Below, piece by piece: positions 1 through 5,508 of a stretch of 7,205 bases of DNA (positions are counted from its first letter, which is position 1; each line of letters begins with the position of its first letter). The translations under genes and the position numbers were made by a program. Below the pieces are notes generated by a model. It did not search any database and was not told the origin of the DNA. It saw only the letters and a program-made list of their open reading frames with translations. The stretch is from Helicobacteraceae bacterium (GTDB lineage: Bacteria; Campylobacterota; Campylobacteria; Campylobacterales; Sulfurimonadaceae), in NCBI GenBank assembly GCA_027056525.1, contig JALUKO010000324.1, positions 1-7,205 of the forward strand, written 5' to 3'.

Positions 1-359
1 TCCTCTTTAATGAGAAAAGTTTTCATCATAGTTCTTGCCTGTTTTCTAGGCAGTTGACTGATCGCATGTACTACGCCCTTAGCCTGCCCGGCATCTTGAT
101 AGCCTTGAATCAAAACACGCTGTTTTTGCTCATCCATAGCAGCAACACGCTGAAACAGTTCCCTGTGTTGCAATGAATCAGATAAAGTCGTTGCATACGC
201 TGCTGCCAACTTTCTTGCGTTAGTTTTACTTTTATTAAATATTTCTACATATGCCGGAGCTAACTCAAAACGGGAAAATTTACTTTTTGTCAGTTTCTGC
301 ACCAACCCCGTTTGGTTCTCAAACGTACTCTCTTGAATCGCTTTTGATATTCTATTCAT
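1..359 (-). CDS. Unrecognised helical protein, N-terminal part (cut by window edge)
   Basis: An open frame starts with ATG at 359 and stays open to the left edge, giving 119 complete codons and no stop, so the C-terminus is missing. The start is backed by AAAGG (371-367) seven bases upstream. The protein begins MNRISKAIQE and is basic, rich in Ala, Lys, Gln and Arg, with long stretches of predicted amphipathic helix (for example around KLAAAYATTLSD and VAAMDEQKQRVLIQGY). There is no signal peptide, membrane helix, CXXCH or other catalytic motif, so a cytoplasmic protein is likely. I do not recognise the family. It lies 76 bp downstream of the octahaem cytochrome gene on the same strand with no convincing terminator between them, so co-transcription is possible. 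TATAAA at 384-379 looks like a -10 box but would start the RNA almost at the ribosome binding site. The lack of stops over 359 bases and the good ribosome site make it a real gene; the function is open. Confidence 0.75.
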   Translation of the reverse strand, partial: MNRISKAIQESTFENQTGLVQKLTKSKFSRFELAPAYVEIFNKSKTNARKLAAAYATTLSDSLQHRELFQRVAAMDEQKQRVLIQGYQDAGQAKGVVHAISQLPRKQARTMMKTFLIKE

Positions 360-435
360 CTATGCACCTTTGTAAAATTTTATACACATATGCTACAACT
401 AAATAATTTTAAAAATGTTGTATATCGTAAAAACT

Positions 436-1752
436 CTAGTTCCTTTGAGTCCAGTTTACCATTCCCCACTCTTGGAGATCTTTTTGTAAAACCTCCATAC
501 TTCTGTCGTGTTTATGACATGCAAAACAGGCATTGGTCTCATCTGGCATTTTGTATTTTCTTGTCTCATTTGGAGTCACAAAACCAAACATATGACTTCT
601 GACCGTAAGCGGTGACTTGCCTGTGTGTCTTCCGGTTTTTGGCATATGACATTCCACACACAAAGAACCTTTTGAGTCTGCTTTATGATGCGTATGTTTT
701 TCTAAAGAATCCTGGTGGGGTCCTATTACAGAGCCAAATCCGTGACACTTCAAGCAAAGTTGATTGCCTGTATTGTTTTGAGCGGTGGGGGCCAAGGTAT
801 GGGGATCATGGCAGTTAATGCAGGTGATTCCATGCTTTGCTTTTATGGAGTTTACAAACTCATTTCCCTGTGTACGGTTTTTCTTGCCGACACCGTTTGC
901 ATAGAACTCTTTTGTCTCATGACCCATGGTAAAAGGTGCCGGCAGTTTGTACTCAACGAGCGGCATCCCTGCTTCATACCCATAAGGGTAATCTTTTGCA
1001 TCTCCATATATTTCACTCATATTATGATCTTTGAGGCGTATATCTCTGTTACGCATATGGCACTGCAAACATACTTCATTTTGTCTTATAGGATCACTCA
1101 TACTCGCCACATATACTTGAGAGTCCGGATCTTTGGCATGTTTAGATCCCGGTCCATGGCACGATTCACAGGCGATTCCCGGTTCCACCCTTACCTGCTT
1201 TGACATATAGCCCGTAAAATGGCACCCGTCACACGCTTTGGAAGTTGGAAGTTTCTCATTGTCATGTGGGTATGCTTCTTTGTACCAGTACTTCCAAGGT
1301 TTAAACTTCTGCCATTTTTGTGTTTGAACATTCCACTGATAGTTCCCTAGAACATAATCCTGAGTTGCGTTAAAATCATGAGGGATCATGTAGCGTTGTT
1401 TAAATTTACCCCCTACCGTATATGTCGCATCTTCAAGTGCAAAATTTGCATCTTTTGGAAGTTTTGAGAAGTCAGCCACCACAACAGAAGGGTTTTTATG
1501 GATATCTTGTATCATTTTAGGGTGCATCGAATGGCTCCAGGCATCATAATGCTCTTCATGGCACTCCATACATTTTAAAGAGCCTGTAAAATCGGCATCT
1601 TTTTGATCTTTTAGCTGGAGATCGACCTCATTGCCCACGCGTTCATGTGTCAGCTGTTGATAAAACGGCAATAGCTTTGAGGCACTCTTATACGCCAAAA
1701 ATGCGACTATGATTACACAACAAACAAGTAAAATTTTTAATATTTTTTTCAA
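436..1752 (-). CDS. Membrane-anchored octahaem cytochrome c
   Basis: Periplasmic multihaem cytochrome c of 438 aa for electron transfer or reduction of an unidentified substrate. It has an N-terminal KK-ILKILL..AFLAYK signal anchor (about residues 2-21), then eight CXXCH haem sites at residues 61, 174, 195, 228, 311, 333, 365 and 409 (first Cys). The first site, in the context CMECHEEHYDAWSHSMHP, resembles cytochrome c554-like domains; the pair at 311/333 (CINCHDPH...CLKCH) resembles the doubled-CXXCH family. All sites end in His, so there is no CXXCK haem of the NrfA type. LLVCC is not a proper lipobox. The frame is open further upstream to a TTG at 1785 (449 aa), but I chose the TTG at 1752: it has AAGG (1762-1759) six bases before it, gives a classical anchor, and the extended -10 box at 1795-1787 would start the RNA inside the longer version. 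No partner oxidoreductase is visible beside it. An octahaem tetrathionate reductase-like or c554-like role is possible but unproven. Confidence 0.92.
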   Translation of the reverse strand: MKKILKILLVCCVIIVAFLAYKSASKLLPFYQQLTHERVGNEVDLQLKDQKDADFTGSLKCMECHEEHYDAWSHSMHPKMIQDIHKNPSVVVADFSKLPKDANFALEDATYTVGGKFKQRYMIPHDFNATQDYVLGNYQWNVQTQKWQKFKPWKYWYKEAYPHDNEKLPTSKACDGCHFTGYMSKQVRVEPGIACESCHGPGSKHAKDPDSQVYVASMSDPIRQNEVCLQCHMRNRDIRLKDHNMSEIYGDAKDYPYGYEAGMPLVEYKLPAPFTMGHETKEFYANGVGKKNRTQGNEFVNSIKAKHGITCINCHDPHTLAPTAQNNTGNQLCLKCHGFGSVIGPHQDSLEKHTHHKADSKGSLCVECHMPKTGRHTGKSPLTVRSHMFGFVTPNETRKYKMPDETNACFACHKHDRSMEVLQKDLQEWGMVNWTQRN

Positions 1753-1786
1753 CGCTTCCCTTGAGTTACAAATATCATCTTCCAAA

Positions 1787-1795
1787 ATTTTACCA
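1787..1795 (-). promoter_or_regulatory. Promoter (-10) of the octahaem cytochrome gene
   Basis: The minus strand reads TGGTAAAAT, an extended -10 element (TGn plus TAAAAT) with no recognisable -35 box. The expected RNA start is near 1780, giving a leader of about 28 nt before the TTG at 1752 with its AAGG site. It diverges from the pyrC promoter about 45 bp away. The call rests on motif match and placement only. Confidence 0.45.
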
Positions 1796-1837
1796 CAATC
1801 TACTTAGAGTTTGCATCTGCTTTCAAGCTTATTTGGC

Positions 1838-1843
1838 TATAAT
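1838..1843 (+). promoter_or_regulatory. Promoter (-10) of the pyrC operon
   Basis: A perfect TATAAT sits 39 bp upstream of the pyrC start, preceded by AT-rich DNA and without a -35 box at the proper distance, as is usual in Campylobacterota. The expected RNA start is at about 1850. It would drive pyrC and, through the overlapping genes, the two-component pair and exbBD. Confidence 0.55.
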
Positions 1844-1849
1844 TGCTTA

Positions 1850-1885
1850 ATGAAAACAACCATAATATTTAAGGAAATAAGATGA
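1850..1885 (+). other. Possible 11-codon leader ORF overlapping the pyrC start
   Basis: An ATG at 1850 opens a frame encoding MKTTIIFKEIR and stops with TGA at 1883-1885, overlapping the pyrC ATG in an ATGA arrangement. The ATG lies just where RNA from the TATAAT at 1838 should begin, so it could be translated as a leaderless message; there is no ribosome binding site before it. It contains the pyrC ribosome binding site. Eleven codons may well be chance. Confidence 0.2.
1871..1876 (+). promoter_or_regulatory. Ribosome binding site of pyrC
   Basis: AAGGAA lies five to six bases before the ATG at 1882. It fixes the pyrC start, which also fits the family because the HxHxR metal motif should follow within about 15 residues. 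Confidence 0.7.
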
Positions 1886-2889
1886 AAACTCATACTCTTT
1901 TAATGCCGCTTGACATGCACCTACACCTTCGCGACGGTGTGATGCTTGAAAATGTCGCACCACTTACTGCATATAGTTTTAGTGGAGCGATCGTCATGCC
2001 AAACCTCGTACCTCCCGTAGATACGAAAGAGCAACTCATAGCATATAAAGAGCGTATCATGGCAGCTGTTCCAAATGATTACTTTGAACCCTACATGACA
2101 CTCTTTTACAAAAATTATGACAGAGCATTTTTAGAAAGTGTTGCCGAAGAACTTACAGCTATTAAACTCTACCCGGCAGGAATCACCACAAACTCAGAAG
2201 GTGGTGTAAGCTCATTTGACATAGAAGAGATGAGAGAAACGCTTCAAAGCATGAGCGACATGGGCATACCACTGTGTGTGCATGGAGAAACTGACGGCTT
2301 TGTGATGGATAGAGAAGCTGAGTTTATGAGTATTTATGAACTCTTGGCAAGCAACTTCCCTCAACTCAAAATTATTATGGAACATATCACAACCAAAGAA
2401 GCAGTTGCGATGCTTGATAAATATGAAAATCTTTATGCGACCATTACCGTACATCATTTGCTTATCACCCTTGATGATGTTGTCGGCGGCATGATGCAAC
2501 CTCATCTTTTTTGTAAACCTATTGCAAAACGTCCTGAAGACCTTGATGCACTTCTAAGTATTGCATTGGAAGCACATCCAAAAGTGATGTTTGGAAGTGA
2601 CTCGGCACCACATCCACAACACAAAAAAGAAGCTTGTGGCTGTGCAGCAGGCGTATTTACCGCACCTATTGCTCTTCAGCTTCTGTGTGAGATCTTCGAT
2701 CAGTTTGGCAAGCTTGACAACCTGCAGGCTTTTGTCAGTGATAACGCACAAAGTATTTATGGTATCTGTCCCGAATTTAAAGAGGTTGTTTTAGAGCACA
2801 GACCATTTAAAGTACCTCAAACATATGCCGGTGTTGTACCGATGTACGCGGGTGAAACTATCAGTTGGGCTATTGAGAGTGTCGACTAA
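1882..2889 (+). CDS. pyrC: Dihydroorotase, class II (E. coli type)
   Basis: Zinc amidohydrolase that interconverts N-carbamoyl-L-aspartate and L-dihydroorotate, the third step of de novo pyrimidine synthesis, in the cytoplasm. The 335 aa match the usual length of the short homodimeric class II enzyme (about 345 aa). Seen in the sequence: the DMHLHLRD metal motif (His13, His15, substrate-binding Arg17); MPNLVPPV at 39-46; the Lys expected to be carboxylated (Lys95 in AIKLYPAGITTNS); metal ligands His134 (CVHGE) and His168 (MEHIT); and the catalytic Asp240 with His244 in FGSDSAPH. All expected active-site residues are present, so it should be active. It is the first gene of a plus-strand run; the regulator gene starts inside its last codons. 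Its own promoter and ribosome binding site are visible upstream. No other pyrimidine gene is in the window, which is common where pyr genes are scattered. Confidence 0.97.
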   Translation: MKTHTLLMPLDMHLHLRDGVMLENVAPLTAYSFSGAIVMPNLVPPVDTKEQLIAYKERIMAAVPNDYFEPYMTLFYKNYDRAFLESVAEELTAIKLYPAGITTNSEGGVSSFDIEEMRETLQSMSDMGIPLCVHGETDGFVMDREAEFMSIYELLASNFPQLKIIMEHITTKEAVAMLDKYENLYATITVHHLLITLDDVVGGMMQPHLFCKPIAKRPEDLDALLSIALEAHPKVMFGSDSAPHPQHKKEACGCAAGVFTAPIALQLLCEIFDQFGKLDNLQAFVSDNAQSIYGICPEFKEVVLEHRPFKVPQTYAGVVPMYAGETISWAIESVD

Positions 2890-3535
2890 TATACTCCTTT
2901 TAGAAGATGATCTTCTTTTTGCCGAAACGCTTACAGATCTGCTTGAGGATGAGGGCTTTCATGTCACCCACTGCCCTAACGGACAAGAGGCTCTTGAGAT
3001 CACTTATGAGGAAAAGTTTGATATTTACCTGCTAGATATCAATGTTCCCCTGATCAACGGCGTCACACTTCTTAAAGAGCTTCGAGAAGCCAACGACAAT
3101 ACACCCAGTATATTTTTAACATCACACAAAGACAAAAAGATGCTAAAAGAGGGTTTTTTAAGCGGTGCTGATGACTATCTGAGCAAACCTTTTGACTCTG
3201 ATGAACTTATACTACGTATTCATGCACTTCTAAGACGCTCCCAACCTGAGGACTCTTTTTCTGTCGGGTTGCTGTGTCATGATAAAACACACAAAACGAT
3301 TTTCTATGACGCAAAAGAACTTGAGCTCTCACGCAAAGAGTATGAACTTCTTTTGCTTCTCATGCGACATGCCAACAGTGCAGTACCAAAAGAGATGATC
3401 ATCAATGAGCTATGGAGTTGCGCACAAAGTAGCAGTGACGGGGCGATCCGTGTTTATATCAACCGTCTAAAGCAGATCATCCCCCAGATGACTATAGAAA
3501 ATATTCGCGGTGTGGGGTACAAGCTTGTTTCGTAA
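2879..3535 (+). CDS. OmpR/PhoB-family response regulator
   Basis: DNA-binding regulator of 218 aa. The receiver domain (about 3-117) shows the acidic pair Glu9/Asp10 in ILLLEDD, the phospho-acceptor Asp53 in YLLDINVPLING, Thr81 and Lys103 (SKPFD). The C-terminal winged helix (about 127-218) has the family pattern SRKEYELLLLLM, the recognition-helix region around DGAIRVYINRLKQI and the closing IRGVGYKLVS. I chose the GTG at 2879, which overlaps pyrC by 11 nt and puts the receiver strand right at the N-terminus. An upstream ATG at 2825 would add 18 residues with no counterpart in the family and a 65-nt overlap. The ribosome binding site for the GTG is weak, so translation is probably coupled to the end of pyrC. 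The kinase gene overlaps its 3' end, so the two form a pair. Target genes cannot be told; the linked exbBD genes are the obvious candidates. Confidence 0.93.
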   Translation: MSTNILLLEDDLLFAETLTDLLEDEGFHVTHCPNGQEALEITYEEKFDIYLLDINVPLINGVTLLKELREANDNTPSIFLTSHKDKKMLKEGFLSGADDYLSKPFDSDELILRIHALLRRSQPEDSFSVGLLCHDKTHKTIFYDAKELELSRKEYELLLLLMRHANSAVPKEMIINELWSCAQSSSDGAIRVYINRLKQIIPQMTIENIRGVGYKLVS

Positions 3536-4364
3536 TTTACGAATAAACATTTTCATATACTACCTCTTAACTGTGAGTGTTTTTTTAGGCATCCTGCACT
3601 ACTTCTTAAATGTTATAGAGATACACAATACCTTTTTACTTGCTCTTGTGATACTGTGTTTTGTGATTCTAGCGGGGGTAATGATCTCAAAACTTGCGGT
3701 TGATCCCCTTGAGGAGCATGTCAACAACCTCCAAAACCTCTCCAAAGAGACTTTACATGAGCTCAACTTGCCCATTAGCACTATTATGACAAACTCCCAT
3801 ATGTTGAAAAAAAACATGGACAATGAAAAAGATCTCAAAAGAATGTCCAGAATTGAAAATGCCTGCAAAATGTTACAGCAGCGCTATAATGAACTTGACT
3901 ATATGATCAAAACACAATCTCTTCAAGAGCTAAAAGAGAGCTTTGATCTCAAAGAGTTGGTGGAGCAAAGAGTTGATTTTTTAAAGTCTGTGTATCCCCA
4001 TATGGAGTTTGAACTTGATCTTGAAAGCACCTTTGTCACAAACGATAAGATAGGCTTATCAAAAGTTATTGACAACATTATAGATAATGGGGTAAAATAT
4101 TCACATAAAATTAACACACTTACTATAAAATTACATAATCTTACTCTTCATATCCAAGATTACGGCTGTGGTATGGATGAAGTGGAACTTATACATATTT
4201 TTGACACCTACTACCAAAGTAACAAAAACATGCAAGGTTTTGGGATAGGTCTGAGTATGGTAAAAAGATTTTGTGATATGCAAAAGATAAAACTTAATTT
4301 TAAATCGACTCCAAATATCGGCACAACAGTGCTACTAGATTTTAAGGAAAATGAATGCAGGTAG
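3525..4364 (+). CDS. Compact two-helix sensor histidine kinase
   Basis: Inner-membrane kinase of 279 aa that should phosphorylate the regulator encoded just before it. It has two membrane helices (about 8-28 and 35-58) joined by only some six to eight residues, then a short linker with no clear HAMP domain. The phospho-acceptor is His78 in TLHELNLPIS; the ATPase domain (about 170-279) has the N box DNIIDNGVKYS (Asn188), the DYGCGM G1 box (Asp212), the F box around HIFDTYYQS and the GFGIGL G2 box (238-243). All catalytic boxes are intact. With almost no periplasmic part it probably senses within or next to the membrane. I chose the TTG at 3525, which has GGGG (3514-3517) seven bases upstream and overlaps the regulator by 11 nt; the GTG at 3510 (284 aa) is the alternative. 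The next in-frame Met lies within the second helix and is too late. Confidence 0.92.
   Translation: MFRNLRINIFIYYLLTVSVFLGILHYFLNVIEIHNTFLLALVILCFVILAGVMISKLAVDPLEEHVNNLQNLSKETLHELNLPISTIMTNSHMLKKNMDNEKDLKRMSRIENACKMLQQRYNELDYMIKTQSLQELKESFDLKELVEQRVDFLKSVYPHMEFELDLESTFVTNDKIGLSKVIDNIIDNGVKYSHKINTLTIKLHNLTLHIQDYGCGMDEVELIHIFDTYYQSNKNMQGFGIGLSMVKRFCDMQKIKLNFKSTPNIGTTVLLDFKENECR
4344..4348 (+). promoter_or_regulatory. Ribosome binding site of exbB
   Basis: AAGGA six bases before the ATG at 4355, inside the end of the kinase gene. It settles the exbB start and is the best ribosome binding site in the operon after that of pyrC, suggesting exbB is made efficiently in its own right. Confidence 0.7.
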
Positions 4365-4810
4365 AAAACCTCCTTGTTTATGCAGAAAATGCACTGGATT
4401 ATGGTGTAATGGGAACTTTGGTACTGATGAGTATCGTAACACTATGGCTTTTTATAGAGAGGATGATGTTTTACAAAAGTGTACGCACAGATGATTACAC
4501 ACACAGAGATACTTTGGAGATGGACTTGACCGACAACATCGGTGTTATCAGTGCTATTGGTTCCAATGCACCCTATGTTGGACTTCTTGGTACTGTTATC
4601 GGGATCATGCTTACATTTTATACCATGGGTGATGCCGGTGCGGTTGATGCCAAAAAGATCATGGTCGGACTCGCTCTTGCACTCAAAGCAACAGCTATGG
4701 GGCTTATAGTCGCTATGCCGGCAATCGTTGCATACACAATACTTTTACGTAAAGTTGAAAAACTACTGACAAAGTACGATGTAGCACAAGACACCAAACA
4801 AGAGAGCTAG
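4355..4810 (+). CDS. exbB: ExbB, proton-channel subunit of a TonB-type energiser
   Basis: Inner-membrane protein of the MotA/TolQ/ExbB family which, with ExbD, uses the proton gradient to drive TonB-dependent import across the outer membrane. At 151 aa it is the short form known from Helicobacter and relatives (group 2 type), lacking the longer N-terminus and cytoplasmic loop of E. coli ExbB. Three helices are visible: about 17-35, 68-91 and 104-130. The family signature is clear: NAPYVGLLGTVIGI at 71-84 with the conserved channel Thr80, and LALKATAMGLIVAMPAIVAY at 108-127 with Thr113. The start ATG overlaps the kinase stop by 10 nt and has a good ribosome binding site. exbD follows after 6 nt. 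A TolQ or other ExbB-like role cannot be excluded by sequence alone, since no tonB, tolA or receptor gene is present here. Confidence 0.9.
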   Translation: MQVENLLVYAENALDYGVMGTLVLMSIVTLWLFIERMMFYKSVRTDDYTHRDTLEMDLTDNIGVISAIGSNAPYVGLLGTVIGIMLTFYTMGDAGAVDAKKIMVGLALALKATAMGLIVAMPAIVAYTILLRKVEKLLTKYDVAQDTKQES

Positions 4811-4816
4811 ATCATA

Positions 4817-5215
4817 ATGGGAAAATGCCACAAACATAGAAAACGCTTTGATGAGATCAATGTTATCCCTTTTATCGATATCATGCTTGTTCTTCTGGTG
4901 ATGGTGCTCACCACGGCGACATTTATCAAACAAGGGGTTATCCCGGTCGAGTTGCCACATGCAAAAGCAGCAACAAAAGAAGATATTAAAAAAGAGATCA
5001 CCGTTTATGTAGATGCCAAAGGTGCAATGTTTTTTGAAAAAGAAAAAGTTAATTTAAAAACCCTAGAGGAGAAACTCTCCAAACTCTCCAAAGAGCAGAT
5101 TGTCGTTCTCAGAAGTGACAAAGAGTCAAAATTTCAAGATTTTGTAAGTGTTATGGATATTTTAAAACGTCTTAAACATGAGCAACTCTATATTGTCACC
5201 AAAGAGGAACACTAG
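4817..5215 (+). CDS. exbD: ExbD/TolR-family subunit of the energiser
   Basis: Partner of ExbB, 132 aa, anchored by one helix with a periplasmic domain. A short basic N-terminus (MGKCHKHRKR) leads into FDEINVIPFIDIMLVLLVMV, the ExbD/TolR signature; Asp21 is the membrane carboxylate that carries protons. The helix spans about 17-38 and the periplasmic domain about 45-132, ending in EQLYIVTKEEH as in the usual ExbD fold. The ribosome binding site is weak (AGAGAG inside the end of exbB), so coupled translation is likely. The segment 5072-5089 is a perfect 9-bp tandem repeat that encodes KLSKLS. Its TAG stop shares the palindrome CTAG with the stop of the gene on the other strand. No tonB follows, unlike many exbBD operons. 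Confidence 0.92.
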   Translation: MGKCHKHRKRFDEINVIPFIDIMLVLLVMVLTTATFIKQGVIPVELPHAKAATKEDIKKEITVYVDAKGAMFFEKEKVNLKTLEEKLSKLSKEQIVVLRSDKESKFQDFVSVMDILKRLKHEQLYIVTKEEH

Positions 5216-5448
5216 TACCCGGTTTTCATAAGTTGAAATCTTTTTGTAGTGTTTGTCTCCACATTTCTTTGTGGCGTATTCTCACTCTCTTTAGTGAGGT
5301 TTACTTCTGAATTGAACTTTTTTTTCTCCATATTTTCAACATCATGAAAAAGCGTGCTTGCTATGAAAAAAAGTATCATAATAACGACGACGCTGACATA
5401 CAGAAGTATGTAGTTTTTAATATGTCCTGATTCAAAAGGGTTTTGCAT
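5212..5448 (-). CDS. Small single-pass membrane protein of unknown function
   Basis: 78 aa. I do not recognise the family. Residues 1-11 (MQNPFESGHIK) form a short N-terminal segment; residues 12-34 are a strong membrane helix (YILLYVSVVVIMILFFIA); the remaining 44 residues are polar and charged, rich in Glu, Lys, Asn and Thr, with no Cys and few Pro. By the positive-inside rule the orientation is not clear-cut. The topology resembles the N-terminus of TonB-like or other bitopic proteins, but there is no proline-rich stretch and no C-terminal fold, so I do not call it TonB. Support for a real gene: an ATG with a GAGAG-type ribosome site, a TATAAT box 23 bp upstream, a terminator closing the gene before it, and a hydrophobic helix. 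It converges with exbD and shares CTAG with its stop. Function unknown. Confidence 0.65.
   Translation of the reverse strand: MQNPFESGHIKNYILLYVSVVVIMILFFIASTLFHDVENMEKKKFNSEVNLTKESENTPQRNVETNTTKRFQLMKTGY
5224..5245 (+). terminator. Weak candidate terminator after exbD
   Basis: TTTCA (5224-5228) and TGAAA (5234-5238) can pair around a five-base loop, with one further G-C pair beyond a mismatch, and a run of five T follows at 5241-5245. The stem is AT-rich and short, so this is only a possible end of the pyrC-exbD transcript. It lies inside the opposite-strand small gene. Confidence 0.25.
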
Positions 5449-5470
5449 AGTCTCTCTTTATTTTTTTGCA

Positions 5471-5480
5471 ATTATATACA
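5471..5480 (-). promoter_or_regulatory. Promoter (-10) of the small membrane protein gene
   Basis: The minus strand reads TGTATATAAT directly after the T-run of the upstream terminator, with TATAAT at 5476-5471 and no -35 box. The RNA would start near 5464, about 16 nt before the ATG at 5448, leaving room for the GAGAG ribosome site. This suggests the small gene is transcribed on its own. Confidence 0.45.
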
Positions 5481-5508
5481 AAAAAAACAACTTTAACTCG
5501 TTAAGTTG
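5480..5508 (-). terminator. Intrinsic terminator of the PAS-GGDEF-EAL gene
   Basis: On the minus strand CAACTTAAC (5508-5500) pairs with GTTAAAGTTG (5497-5488) with one bulged base, forming a hairpin with a tiny CGAG loop, followed by eight T (5487-5480). The gene's own TAA stop (5495-5493) lies in the 3' arm, so the terminator overlaps the coding end. Confidence 0.7.

Noticed and set aside
394..422. Inverted repeat TACAAC...GTTGTA between the cytochrome and the left-edge gene
   Set aside because: Six-base arms are separated by 17 bases of A/T with no T-run after the stem; too weak for a terminator or a named operator.
715..1203. 162-codon plus-strand open frame opposite the cytochrome gene
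   Set aside because: It is fully antisense to a gene with eight CXXCH motifs, has no ribosome site and its product shows no domain; it is a shadow.
1675..1700. Lipoprotein signal in the cytochrome (LLVCC)
   Set aside because: Val before the Cys does not fit a lipobox and the hydrophobic stretch continues past it; a simple anchor explains it better.
5068..5089. GGAGA/TCTCC hairpin and CTCTCCAAA tandem repeat
   Set aside because: It lies in the middle of exbD, is not followed by a T-run and is explained by a KLSKLS coding repeat.
5254..5275. CCACA/TGTGG hairpin downstream of exbD
   Set aside because: No T-run follows on either strand and it falls within the small membrane protein gene.
5212..5448. 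The small membrane protein as a mini TonB
   Set aside because: It lacks the proline-rich spacer, the C-terminal domain and the Ser/His pattern of the TonB anchor, and is on the opposite strand to exbBD.
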